Notes: a model not told the origin generated them from the sequence alone. 64,000 nucleotides of DNA from Delftia sp. PS-11 (GCF_029870285.1 NZ_JACSYA010000014.1:62001-126000), one strand, 5' to 3'; positions 31,067 through 41,382 are shown, counted from the stretch's first letter. A program made the numbers and translations.

Positions 31067-32107
31067 ATGAAGTTGTCTGTGATTCACATTCTGGTGGCTG
31101 GTGCACTGTCTGCGGGTGGCCTGGGTCAGGCCCTGGCCCAGCAGGAAGCCACTGGCGCCGGCGCGAGCTTCCCGGCACCGCTGTACTCCAAGTGGGCTGC
31201 CGACTACCACAAGGCGACGGGTGTGAAGATCAACTACCAGTCTGTGGGCTCCAGCGCCGGCATCAAGCAGATCGAAGCCAAGACCGTGGACTTCGGCGCT
31301 TCGGACGAGCCGCTCAAGGATGATGAACTGGCCAAGAAGGGCCTGGTGCAATTCCCCACCGTGATCGGCGGCATCGTGCCCGTGGTCAACATCAAGGGCA
31401 TCCAGCCCGGCCAGCTCAAGCTGACCGGCCATATCCTGGGCGATATCTACCTGGGCAAGATCACCCACTGGAACGACAACGCCATCAAGGCGATCAACCC
31501 CGGCGTGAACCTGCCTGACGCCCCCATCGCGCCCGTGCGCCGCGCCGACGGCTCGGGCACCACCTTCGGCTTCACCAACTACCTGTCCAAGGTCAATGCC
31601 GAGTGGAAGGAAAAAGTGGGCGAAGGCAAGGCCGTGAACTGGCCCACCGGCGCCGGCGGCAAGGGCAATGAGGGCGTGGCCGCCTTCGTGGGCCGCCTGC
31701 CCAACTCCATCGGCTACGTCGAGTACGCCTACGTCAAGCAAAACAAGCTGACCTACACCCAGCTGCAGACCGCCAGCGGCAGCTTCGTCTCCCCCGACGA
31801 TGAGACCTTCAAGGCCGCAGCAGCAGGCGCCGACTGGTCCAAGAGCTTCTACCAGATCCTGACCAACCAGGCAGGCAAGGATGCATGGCCCATCACCTCG
31901 GCCACCTTCATCATCATGCACAAGGCGCAGGAAAAGCCGGCCCAGGCCGCGGCTTCGCTGAAGTTCTTCGAGTGGGCCTACAAGTCCGGCGACAAGACCG
32001 CAGCAGACCTGGACTACGTGCCCATGCCTGAAGCCGTCAAGAAGGTGATCTATCAATCCTGGGGCCAGATCAAGGACAGCTCCGGCGCCGCGATCTCCCT
32101 GAAGTAA
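31067..32107 (+). CDS. pstS: Phosphate ABC transporter, substrate-binding protein
   Basis: Periplasmic high-affinity phosphate receptor for PstCAB. 346-residue precursor; signal peptide [18 protein letters not shown] ending at about QALA (residue 23), then the family motif [16 protein letters not shown] and the phosphate-binding GSSAGIKQI and [15 protein letters not shown] segments. The ATG 31067 is preceded by AAGAGGT. First gene of the Pho-controlled pstSCAB-phoU-phoBR operon; followed by a hairpin that may favour PstS production. Confidence 0.95.
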   Translation: MKLSVIHILVAGALSAGGLGQALAQQEATGAGASFPAPLYSKWAADYHKATGVKINYQSVGSSAGIKQIEAKTVDFGASDEPLKDDELAKKGLVQFPTVIGGIVPVVNIKGIQPGQLKLTGHILGDIYLGKITHWNDNAIKAINPGVNLPDAPIAPVRRADGSGTTFGFTNYLSKVNAEWKEKVGEGKAVNWPTGAGGKGNEGVAAFVGRLPNSIGYVEYAYVKQNKLTYTQLQTASGSFVSPDDETFKAAAAGADWSKSFYQILTNQAGKDAWPITSATFIIMHKAQEKPAQAAASLKFFEWAYKSGDKTAADLDYVPMPEAVKKVIYQSWGQIKDSSGAAISLK

Positions 32108-32118
32108 AAACCGAGACC

Positions 32119-32154
32119 GGTCCCCGGCATGCCCAAGGCAGGCATGCCGGGACC
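32119..32154 (+). other. Intercistronic hairpin pstS-pstC
   Basis: GGTCCCCGGCATGCC (32119-32133) pairs with GGCATGCCGGGACC (32141-32154) with a single bulged C, around CAAGGCA. No T-tract. Such structures after a binding-protein gene commonly protect its mRNA or partly terminate, raising the binding protein above the permeases. Confidence 0.6.
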
Positions 32155-32189
32155 AAGATTTCAACAACCCGCGAATAAAGGCGCTCCAC

Positions 32190-33215
32190 GTGTCCACAAC
32201 GTCGCCCCCGAATCCGCTGGCCGCCGCCTCCGCGCAGGCCACCCAGCGACGCACCCCCTCTCCGCTACGTCCCCCGATGATTTCCGGGCGCGTGGCGGAT
32301 CGTCTGTTTGGGGCCCTGGCCCGCCTGGCGGCCCTGCTGACCCTGGGGCTGCTGATGGCCATCATGGTCTCGCTGCTGGTGGGCGCCTGGCCCGCCATCC
32401 ATGCGTATGGCCTGGGCTTCCTGGGCCGCAGCGTCTGGGACCCGGTGCAAAACGAGTTCGGCGGACTGGTGATGATCTATGGCACGCTGGCCACCTCGGC
32501 CATTGCGCTGCTGATTGCCGTGCCCGTGAGCTTCGGCATTGCGCTGTTCCTGACCGAGCTGTCTCCCGCATGGCTCAAGCGTCCGCTGGGCACGGCGGTG
32601 GAGCTGCTGGCTGCCGTGCCTTCCATCGTCTATGGCATGTGGGGCCTGATGGTGTTCGGCCCCGTGCTGTCCACCTATGTGCAGCAGCCGCTGCAGTCGC
32701 TGTTCCAGGGCGTGCCCTATCTGGGCGCCTTCGTTTCCGGCCCGCCGGTGGGCATCGGCATCCTGTCGGCCGGCATCATCCTGGCCATCATGATCATCCC
32801 GTTCATCGCCTCGGTGATGCGCGATGTGTTCGAGGTGACCCCTGCGCTGCTCAAGGAGTCTGCCTACGGCCTGGGCTCCACGACCTGGGAGGTTGTCTGG
32901 AAGGTGGTTCTGCCCTACACCAAGACCGGCGTGCTCGGCGGCGTGATGCTGGGCCTGGGCCGTGCGCTGGGTGAGACCATGGCCGTGACCTTCGTGATCG
33001 GCAACATGAACCAGCTCGGCTCGCTGTCCATCTTCGAGGCGGCCAACAGCATCACCTCGGCCCTGGCCAACGAGTTTGCCGAAGCCGGCGAAGGCCTGCA
33101 TCAGGCATCGCTGATCTATCTGGGCCTGGTGCTGTTCTTCATCACCTTCGTGGTGCTGGCCTGCTCCAAGGTGCTGCTCAACCGCCTGCAAAAGAATGAA
33201 GGAGCCCGCTCGTGA
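32190..33215 (+). CDS. pstC: Phosphate ABC transporter, permease PstC
   Basis: Inner membrane channel subunit. 341 residues starting at GTG 32190, with a 30-residue Pro/Ala-rich cytoplasmic N-terminus and six transmembrane helices; the EAA-type loop [19 protein letters not shown] contacts PstB. The ribosome binding site AAAGG is weak. Its last four bases overlap the pstA GTG start (GTGA). Confidence 0.93.
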   Translation: MSTTSPPNPLAAASAQATQRRTPSPLRPPMISGRVADRLFGALARLAALLTLGLLMAIMVSLLVGAWPAIHAYGLGFLGRSVWDPVQNEFGGLVMIYGTLATSAIALLIAVPVSFGIALFLTELSPAWLKRPLGTAVELLAAVPSIVYGMWGLMVFGPVLSTYVQQPLQSLFQGVPYLGAFVSGPPVGIGILSAGIILAIMIIPFIASVMRDVFEVTPALLKESAYGLGSTTWEVVWKVVLPYTKTGVLGGVMLGLGRALGETMAVTFVIGNMNQLGSLSIFEAANSITSALANEFAEAGEGLHQASLIYLGLVLFFITFVVLACSKVLLNRLQKNEGARS

Positions 33216-34096
33216 GCACGACCTCCGCCAAGATGATCAACGCCGCCGAACTGGCGCGTGTGCGCCAGGCCAAGTTTGCCCAGCGCAAGCGCCTGAACCA
33301 GCTGGCGCTGACCCTATCGCTGCTGGCCATGGCCTTCGGCGTGTTCTGGCTGATCTGGATTCTCTGGGAAACCATCCGCCTGGGCCTGGGGGGCATGAGC
33401 CTGGCGCTGTTCAGCGACATGACGCCTCCGCCCAACGAGGCCGGCGGCATCGCCAACGCCATCTTTGGCTCGCTGGTCATGGTCGGTCTGGCCACCTTCG
33501 TGGGCACGCCCATCGGCGTGATGGCCGGCATCTACCTGGCCGAGTATGACGCGCGCGGCTGGCTGGCCAACACCACGCGCTTCGTCAACGACATTCTGCT
33601 GTCGGCGCCTTCCATCGTGATCGGCCTGTTCGTGTACACCGTGGTCGTGGCGCGCTTCAAGAGCTTCTCCGGCTTTGCCGGCGTGGTGGCTCTGGCGCTG
33701 ATCGTGATTCCCGTGGTCATTCGCACCACCGAGAACATGCTGACCCTGGTGCCAGCCAGCCTGCGCGAAGCCGCCTATGCGCTGGGCACGCCCAAGTGGA
33801 AGGTCATCAGCCTGGTGACGCTGCGCGCCGCCCGTGCCGGTGTGATCACCGGCGTGCTGCTGGCCGTGGCCCGCATTGCCGGCGAGACCGCTCCCTTGCT
33901 GTTCACCGCGCTGAACAACCAGTTCTGGAACGCCGACCTGTCCAAGCCCATGGCCAGCCTGCCGGTGACCATCTTCAAGTTCGCGATGAGCCCCTACGAG
34001 AATTGGCAGCAGCTGGCCTGGGCCGGCGTGTTCCTGATCACCGTGGCCGTACTGGGCCTGAACATCCTGGCGCGATTCCTGACCCGCCAGAAGTAA
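33212..34096 (+). CDS. pstA: Phosphate ABC transporter, permease PstA
   Basis: Second membrane subunit of the phosphate channel. 294 residues with six hydrophobic helices; EAA loop region [19 protein letters not shown] for PstB docking, and [20 protein letters not shown] typical of PstA. GTG start overlapping pstC suggests translational coupling and 1:1 stoichiometry. Confidence 0.93.
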   Translation: MSTTSAKMINAAELARVRQAKFAQRKRLNQLALTLSLLAMAFGVFWLIWILWETIRLGLGGMSLALFSDMTPPPNEAGGIANAIFGSLVMVGLATFVGTPIGVMAGIYLAEYDARGWLANTTRFVNDILLSAPSIVIGLFVYTVVVARFKSFSGFAGVVALALIVIPVVIRTTENMLTLVPASLREAAYALGTPKWKVISLVTLRAARAGVITGVLLAVARIAGETAPLLFTALNNQFWNADLSKPMASLPVTIFKFAMSPYENWQQLAWAGVFLITVAVLGLNILARFLTRQK

Positions 34097-34139
34097 TGCA
34101 GCAAAAATGCAGCCAAAAGACCAACTCAAGGATCACGCA

Positions 34140-34922
34140 ATGACTGCGACTTCCGCTCCCGTGTCGAGCGCCGCCAAGCTGGCCGTGCGCGACCTGAATT
34201 TCTACTACGGCAAGTTCCACGCCCTCAAGGGCATCAATCTCGACATTCCCGAGAAAAAGGTCACCGCCTTCATCGGTCCGTCGGGTTGCGGCAAGTCCAC
34301 GCTGCTGCGCACCTTCAACCGCATGTTCGAGCTGTATCCCGAGCAGCGCGCCGAAGGCCAGATCCTGCTTGATGGCGAGAACCTGCTGACCTCCAAGCAG
34401 GACGTGGCCCTGATCCGCGCCAAGGTCGGCATGGTCTTCCAGAAGCCCACGCCGTTCCCCATGTCCATCTACGACAACATCGCCTTCGGCGTGAAGCTGT
34501 TCGAGAACCTCAGCGCCTCCGACATGGATGACCGTGTCGAGTGGGCGCTGCGCAAGGCTGCGCTGTGGACCGAAGTCAAGGACAAGCTGCAGCAAAGCGG
34601 CTCCGGCCTCTCGGGCGGCCAGCAGCAGCGTCTGTGCATCGCGCGCGGCATTGCCATCAAGCCCGAGGTGCTGCTGCTCGACGAGCCTTGCTCGGCGCTG
34701 GACCCGATCTCCACCGCCAAGATCGAAGAGCTGATTGCCGAGCTCAAGAGCGACTACACCGTTGTCATCGTGACGCATAACATGCAGCAGGCGGCGCGCT
34801 GCAGCGACTACACGGCCTACATGTACCTGGGCGACCTTGTGGAGTTTGGAGACACGGAGCAGATGTTCTTCAAGCCCCAGCGCAAGGAAACCGAGGACTA
34901 CATCACCGGCCGCTTCGGCTAA
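34140..34922 (+). CDS. pstB: Phosphate ABC transporter, ATP-binding protein PstB
   Basis: ATPase driving phosphate import. 260 residues: Walker [11 protein letters not shown]-loop [17 protein letters not shown], signature [16 protein letters not shown], Walker [13 protein letters not shown] and the H-loop VTHNMQQA. The ATG at 34140 is chosen for AAGGA upstream; an ATG 33 bp earlier is open but lacks such a site. phoU starts 10 bp later. Confidence 0.94.
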   Translation: MTATSAPVSSAAKLAVRDLNFYYGKFHALKGINLDIPEKKVTAFIGPSGCGKSTLLRTFNRMFELYPEQRAEGQILLDGENLLTSKQDVALIRAKVGMVFQKPTPFPMSIYDNIAFGVKLFENLSASDMDDRVEWALRKAALWTEVKDKLQQSGSGLSGGQQQRLCIARGIAIKPEVLLLDEPCSALDPISTAKIEELIAELKSDYTVVIVTHNMQQAARCSDYTAYMYLGDLVEFGDTEQMFFKPQRKETEDYITGRFG

Positions 34923-34932
34923 GGAGCAAGCG

Positions 34933-35634
34933 ATGACAGAAAAGCATCTTTCCAGCCAGTTCGACAGCGAACTCAACCGCGTCTCGGCGCGCGTCATGGA
35001 ACTCGGCGGCCTGGTTGAGTCCCAGATCCGCCAGGCGGTCTATGCGCTGTCGCGCTTCAGCATCGAGGCCGTGGAGCAGGTCGATGCCGCCGAAAAGCGC
35101 GTCAATGCCATGGAGGTGGAGATCGACCACGATCTTTCGTCCATCATTGCGCGGCGCCAGCCCACGGCGCGTGACCTGCGCCTGCTGATTGCGTTCTCCA
35201 AGGCCACGGCCAATCTGGAGCGCATGGGCGACGAAGCCCACAAGATGGCGCGCATGGTCAAGTCCATTATTGAAAGCGGTGCTGCACGTTCGCTACCCAC
35301 TGGCGATCTGCGTGTGGCTGCCGAGATGGCTTCGGACCTGCTGCGCAAGACGCTCGACGCCTTTGCGCGCCTGGACACCAAGGCTGCGGTCGCCATCCTC
35401 AAGGAAGATGACCTCATCGATGATGAGTTCGATGGCTTCGTGCGCAAGCTCATCACCTACATGATGGAAGATCCCCGCACCATCTCCTCCAGCCTGGATC
35501 TGCTGTTCCTGGCCAAGGCCATCGAGCGCATCGGGGACCACTCCAAGAATGTGGCCGAACTGATCATCTATCTGGTGGAAGGCAAGGATGTGCGCCACCA
35601 GACCATGGATGCCATCGAGTCGGCAGTGCTCTAA
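34933..35634 (+). CDS. phoU: Phosphate signalling regulator PhoU
   Basis: Cytoplasmic all-helical negative regulator that connects the Pst transporter to PhoR and prevents runaway phosphate uptake. 233 residues forming two three-helix bundles; the repeated metal-binding motifs are visible around EVEIDHDLSSIIARRQPTAR and EDDLIDDEFDGF, and the family segment RIGDHSKNVAELIIYLVEG near the C-terminus. AAGGAG precedes the start. Confidence 0.94.
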   Translation: MTEKHLSSQFDSELNRVSARVMELGGLVESQIRQAVYALSRFSIEAVEQVDAAEKRVNAMEVEIDHDLSSIIARRQPTARDLRLLIAFSKATANLERMGDEAHKMARMVKSIIESGAARSLPTGDLRVAAEMASDLLRKTLDAFARLDTKAAVAILKEDDLIDDEFDGFVRKLITYMMEDPRTISSSLDLLFLAKAIERIGDHSKNVAELIIYLVEGKDVRHQTMDAIESAVL

Positions 35635-35654
35635 ACAGGAGGCGTGCACCGGAT

Positions 35655-36350
35655 ATGAAGAAGATGCCCATGGTCCTCATCGTCGAGGATGAGCCCGCCA
35701 TTGCAGAGCTGATTGCCGTCAACCTGAGGCACAACGGCTTTCAGCCCGTCTGGGCCGAGGACGGCGTGACGGCGCAGCGCGAGCTCGATGCCGTGCTGCC
35801 CGATGTCATCTTGCTCGACTGGATGCTGCCGGGTTCCAGCGGCCTGTCCCTGGCGCGCAAATGGCGCGCCGACAGCCGCACCAAGGCTGTGCCCATCCTG
35901 ATGCTGACCGCGCGTGGCGATGAGCCGGACAAGGTGGCGGGGCTGGATGCCGGCGCTGATGACTACATCACCAAGCCTTTCTCGACACAGGAGCTGCTGG
36001 CGCGCATACGCGCCGTGCTGCGCCGCCGTGCGCCCGAGCAGATCCAGGACAAGGTCAACATCGGCGAACTGGTGCTTGACGCAGCGGCCCACCGCGTGAG
36101 CTGGCAGGGCGACATGCTCAAAGTCGGCCCCACGGAATTCAAGCTGCTGCACTACCTGATGAAGCACCCCGAGCGTGTGCACAGCCGCGCACAGCTGCTG
36201 GACAAGGTCTGGGGTGACCATGTCTTCATCGAGGAGCGTACGGTGGATGTGCATGTCAAGCGCCTGCGCGAAGCGCTGGGCGTGGCAGGCACGCTGATTG
36301 AAACCGTACGTGGTGCCGGCTACCGGCTCAGCGCCCAGGCGCTGGCCTGA
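35655..36350 (+). CDS. phoB: Phosphate regulon response regulator PhoB
   Basis: OmpR-type transcription activator that binds Pho boxes when phosphorylated. 231 residues: receiver domain with acidic pocket VEDEP (residues 10-14) and phospho-acceptor D55 in VILLDWMLPG, TKPFS lysine, then a winged-helix domain (about 130-228) with RAQLLDKVWGDHVFIEERTV and DVHVKRLREAL. AGGAGG lies 12-13 bp before the ATG. Its predicted sites in this window lie before ppk, ppx and pstS. Confidence 0.95.
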   Translation: MKKMPMVLIVEDEPAIAELIAVNLRHNGFQPVWAEDGVTAQRELDAVLPDVILLDWMLPGSSGLSLARKWRADSRTKAVPILMLTARGDEPDKVAGLDAGADDYITKPFSTQELLARIRAVLRRRAPEQIQDKVNIGELVLDAAAHRVSWQGDMLKVGPTEFKLLHYLMKHPERVHSRAQLLDKVWGDHVFIEERTVDVHVKRLREALGVAGTLIETVRGAGYRLSAQALA

Positions 36351-36448
36351 GCGGACACAGGACCAGACGAACCTGCGCATGGCCCTGGTGCCATGCCAGG
36401 GCGCCGCTGCGACAGGCAGCAGATACAATGCACAAAAAAGGCGCAGGT

Positions 36449-37864
36449 ATGGGGTGGCGAGGATTTCGCTTGTTGGCGTCCCAGATGGCTGGAGCGCTGT
36501 TGGGCTGGTGGCTCTGGACCTGGTTCGGCGATGCCCGCGCCAGTGCTGCCGCCCAGGGTGTCGCGGCGCTGTCCGGGGCATTCGTCGCGGGCTGGATATG
36601 GTGGCTGGCGGACAGCTGGAATGCCATGCGGCTGCTGTCCTGGCTGCGCCAGTCGGAGCTGACGAACGCCCCGGATCTCAATGGCATCTGGGGCGAGGCC
36701 AGCGTGCGCATGCGCCGCTGGCTGCGCCAGAGCGTGCAGCAGGTGCAGCAGGGCGATCAGCGCCTCAATGACATTCTTTCCGCGCTGCAGGCCAGCCCCA
36801 ACGGAGTGGTGCTGCTCGATGCCGAGGGGCGCATCGAGTGGTGCAACCAGATTGCCGAGCGCCAGTTCGGCTTCGATGCGCAGCGCGATGTGCTGCAAAG
36901 CCTCGGCAACCTGGTGCGCGACCCCGAGTTCAGCGCCTACTACGCCGCACAGGATTTTTCGCGCGACCTGGTCATGCAGGGCCGTGAGAGCACCCCGTCA
37001 CGGCCGGTCAGGCTGTCCGTGCAGCTGTACGGGTATGGCGAAGGGCGCAAGCTGCTGCTGGCGCGCGATGTCACCGCGCTGGAGCAGGCCGAGGCCATGC
37101 GCCGCGACTTCGTGGCCAATGTATCGCACGAGATCCGCACCCCGCTGACGGTGCTGGTCGGCTTTGTCGAAACCCTGCAGACGCTGCCGCTGGAGCCCGA
37201 GGAGCGCAACCGCTACCTGGGCCTGATGGCCCAGCAGGCCGAGCGCATGCAGCATCTGGTCGAGGACCTGCTGGCTCTCTCGCGGCTGGAGGGCAGCCCG
37301 CTGCCCAGCGCCAATGAATGGGTGTCCGTCTCCCACCTCATGCAGCGCTGCGAGAATGAGGCGCGTGGGCTATCGGCCATGCTGACGCGCAAGCAGGCTC
37401 AGCCGCATGCCCTGAGCTTTCCGCCCGCCGATGTCCTGGCGGAAGCAGGCGAAGTCGCGGGTGCCAGCGCCGAGCTGCAAAGCGCTTTCTCCAACCTGCT
37501 GGCCAATGCCATGCGCTACACGCCCGCTGGCGGGCGCATTGAGGTGACCTGGCAGACACAGCCGGATGGTTCTGCGCGTTTTGCCGTCAAGGACTCTGGG
37601 CCCGGCATTGATCCCAAGCATCTGGCGCGGCTGACCGAGCGTTTTTACCGGGTGGACCGCAGCCGTTCGCGCGATACCGGCGGCACCGGCCTGGGGCTGG
37701 CCATCGTCAAGCATGTGCTGCAGCGCCATGGCGCCAAGCTGGGCATTGCCAGCACGCCCGGGCAGGGCTCCGAGTTTTCCGTGACTTTCCCGGCCAGCCG
37801 CATCCGTGTCGGCACCGTGGCCGCGCAGGCGCCTGCACTGCGTGCCGAGCGCCGCGCAGCCTGA
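36449..37864 (+). CDS. phoR: Phosphate regulon sensor histidine kinase PhoR
   Basis: Membrane sensor kinase that phosphorylates PhoB in low phosphate. About 471 residues: one or two N-terminal hydrophobic helices (about 7-50, without a large periplasmic domain), PAS domain (about 105-200), HisKA with phospho-acceptor in NVSHEIRTPLTVLVG, and HATPase domain with NLLANAMRYTP and GTGLGLAIVKH. The ATG 36449 (MGWRGFRL) is preferred; an ATG at 36428 adds seven residues and overlaps a TACAAT hexamer (36424-36429) that might be a minor internal promoter. The absence of a periplasmic sensor fits signalling through PstSCAB-PhoU. Confidence 0.92.
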   Translation: MGWRGFRLLASQMAGALLGWWLWTWFGDARASAAAQGVAALSGAFVAGWIWWLADSWNAMRLLSWLRQSELTNAPDLNGIWGEASVRMRRWLRQSVQQVQQGDQRLNDILSALQASPNGVVLLDAEGRIEWCNQIAERQFGFDAQRDVLQSLGNLVRDPEFSAYYAAQDFSRDLVMQGRESTPSRPVRLSVQLYGYGEGRKLLLARDVTALEQAEAMRRDFVANVSHEIRTPLTVLVGFVETLQTLPLEPEERNRYLGLMAQQAERMQHLVEDLLALSRLEGSPLPSANEWVSVSHLMQRCENEARGLSAMLTRKQAQPHALSFPPADVLAEAGEVAGASAELQSAFSNLLANAMRYTPAGGRIEVTWQTQPDGSARFAVKDSGPGIDPKHLARLTERFYRVDRSRSRDTGGTGLGLAIVKHVLQRHGAKLGIASTPGQGSEFSVTFPASRIRVGTVAAQAPALRAERRAA

Positions 37865-37869
37865 GGCGG

Positions 37870-39255
37870 TCAGCGGTCCCGGGTTCGGGCCACCTTGCTG
37901 ACCATTGCGCCAAACACCAGTGCCGTTGCCATCAGCGCTGCGGCACTGCTGGCCCAGAACGGCGCGGGTGTGCCGGCCGGCAGCCAGGCTGGCAGGGCAG
38001 GGCCGGCCGCATAGGCCAGCCAGTAGCCGCCCGCCAGCCCGCCGCCCCACAGCAGCACGCAGTAGATCAGCAGCGGTGCCACCGTGATGCGGTAGCAGCG
38101 CAGCACGAAGATGCAAAAGGTCTGGATGGCATCCGCCACATGGTAGGCCGCAACCCAGGCCAGCAGGCTGGCTGTCAGCGCCATGACGTCTGCCGAACTG
38201 GTGTAGATGCCGGCCACGCCATGGCGCGACAGGAACAATGCACTGGCCAGTGCCAGTCCGGTCAAGGCGGCGAACCGCAGGCCCATGAGGATCAGGCGCC
38301 GTGCCATGGCTTCGTCGCCAGCACCGCGCCAGTAGCTGACGCGCGCGCTGGTGGCGATGGCCAGTGACAGCGGCACCATGTAGCACAGGGCGGCAAGGTT
38401 GGCAGCGATCTGGTGGCTGGCTGATGCCAGCGTGCCCTGGCGTGCCACGAACAGGGCCATCAGTGTGAACGATGTGACTTCGACCAGGATAGCCAGTCCT
38501 GCAGGAATGCCCAGCCGCGCGAAATGCGCGAGCAGCCGCCAGTCAGGGCGCTCCATGCGCCGCCACAGCGCCAGCGGCGCGTACAGGCCCTGGCTGCGCA
38601 GCAGCGCCAGAGCGATCACCACCATGGCGTAATTCACCGCCAGCGTGGCCCAGGCGCAGCCCACGGCCCCCAGGGCGGGCATGCCTGCGCCGCCAAAGGT
38701 CAGCCAGACCGACAGAGGGATCTTGAGCAGCAGCGACAGCAATTGCAGCACGGTGACAAGCTGGGGCCTGCCCAGTGCCTGGTTCAGCGTGCCGAAAAGG
38801 CGAAACAGCAGCGCGGCCGGCAGGCTCCAGGCCAGCACCGAAAGGTAGGACTGCACCTCGCGCTGCAGGTCGGCGGGCACATCGGTCCAGCGCAGCAGCG
38901 CATCGGGGCGCAGCAGTATGGCCATGCCCAGTGCGCAGACAGCTGTCAGCAGGTAGAGGGCCTGGCGCAGTGAGCGGCCCATGGCCTGCGGCTGGCCGGC
39001 GCCACGCTGCTCGGCCCACAAGGGCAGCAGCGCCTGGAAGATGCCCATCAGCGAGACGTAGACACTCACGAAGATGGATGTCCCGACGGACAGAGCTGCC
39101 AGCGCGGTCGGGCTGTAGCGGCCAGCGACGATGGTGTCGGTCACGCCGAACGCCATCACGGCCAGCTGGCCCGCCAGCACGGTCAGCGCATGCTGGGCGA
39201 TGGTGCTGCGCTCGCCTTTCTCCCGTGCATGGGCTGCAGCGTGCGCCCTGCTCAT
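37870..39255 (-). CDS. MATE-family multidrug/sodium antiporter
   Basis: 461 residues with about twelve transmembrane helices; internal duplication of two six-helix halves and the opening segment AFGVTDTIVAGRYSPTALAA, typical of NorM-like MATE efflux proteins that use Na+ or H+ gradients to export cationic drugs. Start MSRAHAAAHAREKG overlaps the stop of the preceding glycosyltransferase gene by 4 bp (ATGA), so the two are coupled; a long upstream open frame is part of that gene's other frame. It ends 5 bp from the convergent phoR. A role in exporting polyprenyl-linked material cannot be excluded, given its partner. Confidence 0.82.
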   Translation of the reverse strand: MSRAHAAAHAREKGERSTIAQHALTVLAGQLAVMAFGVTDTIVAGRYSPTALAALSVGTSIFVSVYVSLMGIFQALLPLWAEQRGAGQPQAMGRSLRQALYLLTAVCALGMAILLRPDALLRWTDVPADLQREVQSYLSVLAWSLPAALLFRLFGTLNQALGRPQLVTVLQLLSLLLKIPLSVWLTFGGAGMPALGAVGCAWATLAVNYAMVVIALALLRSQGLYAPLALWRRMERPDWRLLAHFARLGIPAGLAILVEVTSFTLMALFVARQGTLASASHQIAANLAALCYMVPLSLAIATSARVSYWRGAGDEAMARRLILMGLRFAALTGLALASALFLSRHGVAGIYTSSADVMALTASLLAWVAAYHVADAIQTFCIFVLRCYRITVAPLLIYCVLLWGGGLAGGYWLAYAAGPALPAWLPAGTPAPFWASSAAALMATALVFGAMVSKVARTRDR

Positions 39256-40982
39256 GGCCTGCTGTCCGGCGCGGCCGTGCGGCGCAGCACCAGCAGGAAG
39301 TCCTTGCGGTCCGTGGGGCGCACGGCGCGCGCCACCTGCTGCCATTGCGGGTGCAGGCGCACGCTGTGCGGGTCGAGCCAGGTGTCTTGCGAGGCAATCA
39401 TCCAGTCGCAGCGTGCTGCACCCGCCATGCTCAGGCGCTGGGTGTCAATGTTGCCGTAGTGGCGCAGCGCTGCGATCTGTGCGCGTGGCAGGCCGTAGGT
39501 CTGCACGCAGCGGACATCTGCGGGCAGGGCCGCCAGCGCCAGACGTGTCTGGCCTTCAAAGCTGCGTGCATGGTCCAGCAGGGGCAGCCACAGTGTCATC
39601 AGCAGCAGCCATGCCAGGGTCGTGCCGCTGGCAGGCAGCACCAGGCTTTTCCAGATGGCCGAGCGGTTGCGCGAGGTGCGCCACGCCACCAGTACGCACC
39701 AGCCCACCGTGGCCGCGACTGCGACAGCGAAGGCCGGTGCCGAAAATTGCGGCACGAACTGCGGTGCCAGCCTGGCGATGTTGGCGGCGGGCTTGGCAGG
39801 GATGCCGGTTTGCAGCGAAAGCCATATCACCCAGATGGCAATGGCCGATACGCTGAAAAACAGCAGCGTGAACCAGTCGATCAGTGCGCCGATGCTGCGG
39901 CGCAGGGTCGGCAATGCGAATGCCGCCAGCGTGGCGATGGCAGGCAGCCCCAGAAGCAGGGCCCGGTCCGCAGGCAGCGTGGTCAGGGTGGCTCCCACGG
40001 GGATGGCGGCGAACCACAGGGATATGGCCAGATGCGGGTTGCGCTGCGGCACGGCGATCTGGCGGCGCCAGACCCACAGTGTCCAGAGTGTCAGCGGCCA
40101 GGCGGGCCAGCTGAACCACAGCAGCAGCTGTGCCAGGCTTCGCCACTCCTTGGCGGTGGAACCATCCACCAGGCGCCACGCCCACTGGTCCAGCCACCAT
40201 GTCAGCAGGGCTGCCAGCAGCGTGGCAGCCAGCCAGCCAGCGCTCCAGGCGCGTGCGGCGCGTGGCTGGGCAAAGGGGTCATCCCCCCAGGTCCGGGAGA
40301 AGAAGGCAATCGCCGCAGCGCCCAATCCCAGCATGGCCGCCACGCTGGGCGCGCCGCTGAGCGCCAGGCCCGGAAGGCCCAGCAGCAGTGCCAGTGCCGC
40401 GGTCCGCTGCCTGTAGGGCATTGCTGCTGCGGCAAAGAACAGCAGTGCCGTGCAGCCCAGCTGGGTGACATAGTTGGTGGTCTCGTGGGACAGCTGGGCC
40501 AGGCCCAGGCATGCCACCAGGGCCAGCAGTCCGCCGTCGGCCATGGCGCGTGCATAGTCTGTGGGCTGGGCCTCACCGCCAAAGGCGAAGGCGACGGGGC
40601 GGGCGCCCGGCGAGCGCGCCAGGTAATAAACACCCCACCAGGTCGCCATCAGGGTCAGCGCCAGCATGGCGATGAAGGGCAGGCGCGCTGCCAGTTCGGC
40701 AGGAATCCAGGAGGGGGCCGATTGCAGCGACAGCGCGCCCAGCCAGTAGGGCAGCAGTCCCTCGGATTCGGGGGGCAGGCCCGCCATGCGCGGCGCCAGC
40801 CATGCGGTGTTGCCCAGCGCCAGCTCGCGCATGTAGCCGAAGGCTTCCATATCTGCCATGCGCCAGGGCTCGCGCCCCACATAGCCTGGCACGATGTAGG
40901 CCAGGCACAGCAACAGCAGCGGCCAGCGCGGCAAGCGGCGCACGGCGCTTTGGGCAACGATGGCGGGAGTGGGCTGATTCAC
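39252..40982 (-). CDS. GT39/ArnT-like membrane glycosyltransferase
   Basis: 576 residues with about twelve to thirteen transmembrane helices. The first periplasmic loop carries acidic residues in GREPWRMADMEAFGYMREL, resembling the catalytic loop of ArnT/PMT-type transferases that use polyprenyl-phosphate sugars. Target unknown; modification of lipid A or a surface glycan are options. The GTG at 40982 is my choice because the upstream open frame runs through the terminator of rpmE and so is unlikely to be translated. Coupled to the MATE gene. Confidence 0.72.
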   Translation of the reverse strand: MNQPTPAIVAQSAVRRLPRWPLLLLCLAYIVPGYVGREPWRMADMEAFGYMRELALGNTAWLAPRMAGLPPESEGLLPYWLGALSLQSAPSWIPAELAARLPFIAMLALTLMATWWGVYYLARSPGARPVAFAFGGEAQPTDYARAMADGGLLALVACLGLAQLSHETTNYVTQLGCTALLFFAAAAMPYRQRTAALALLLGLPGLALSGAPSVAAMLGLGAAAIAFFSRTWGDDPFAQPRAARAWSAGWLAATLLAALLTWWLDQWAWRLVDGSTAKEWRSLAQLLLWFSWPAWPLTLWTLWVWRRQIAVPQRNPHLAISLWFAAIPVGATLTTLPADRALLLGLPAIATLAAFALPTLRRSIGALIDWFTLLFFSVSAIAIWVIWLSLQTGIPAKPAANIARLAPQFVPQFSAPAFAVAVAATVGWCVLVAWRTSRNRSAIWKSLVLPASGTTLAWLLLMTLWLPLLDHARSFEGQTRLALAALPADVRCVQTYGLPRAQIAALRHYGNIDTQRLSMAGAARCDWMIASQDTWLDPHSVRLHPQWQQVARAVRPTDRKDFLLVLRRTAAPDSRP

Positions 40983-41079
40983 GCGGAAAGACTTTCTGCT
41001 ACGGAGACCGCGCAAGAATACGCCAAGCACGGCGCCGGAAAAGCGTGGGCAGTGCCCGGCCGGCATGGCGCGGGCTGCT

Positions 41080-41118
41080 AAAACACAAAGGGCAGCCCGG
41101 TTGCCCGGGCTGCCCTTT
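41080..41118 (-). terminator. Intrinsic terminator of rpmE2
   Basis: Arms AAAGGGCAGCCCGG (41087-41100) and its exact complement (41105-41118) with loop TTGC. On the minus strand the stem is followed by TGTGTTTT. It separates rpmE2 from the glycosyltransferase-MATE pair. Confidence 0.85.
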
Positions 41119-41136
41119 TGTCGGGACAAGCAGTAT

Positions 41137-41382
41137 TTACTTCTTGCCGAAACGGTTGCGGAAACGCTCCACGCGGCCGCCCATGTTGTCCACCGACTTT
41201 TGCGTGCCGGTGTAGAAGGGGTGCGATTCGGAGGAGGTGTCCAGCTTGAACAGGGGGTATTCCTTGCCTTCGAAGGTCTCGGTTTCCTTCGTGTTCACGC
41301 ACGAGCGGGTCACGAACTTGAAGCCGTTGGACAGGTCCACGAACAGAACTTCGCGGTAGTTGGGGTGGATGCCTTCTTTCAT
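41137..41382 (-). CDS. rpmE2: 50S ribosomal protein L31 type B
   Basis: 81-residue ribosomal protein; begins [20 protein letters not shown] and ends [11 protein letters not shown]. The zinc-binding Cys cluster of type A L31 is absent (only one Cys, in TRSCVNTKE), so this is the zinc-independent form that in other bacteria can replace the zinc form under zinc limitation; in many betaproteobacteria it is the main L31. GAAGGAAAG precedes the ATG. Independent gene with its own terminator. Confidence 0.92.
   Translation of the reverse strand: MKEGIHPNYREVLFVDLSNGFKFVTRSCVNTKETETFEGKEYPLFKLDTSSESHPFYTGTQKSVDNMGGRVERFRNRFGKK

Noticed and set aside
32129..32974. A plus-strand frame within pstC
   Set aside because: Alternate frame of the clear pstC permease gene; translation lacks hydrophobic helices.
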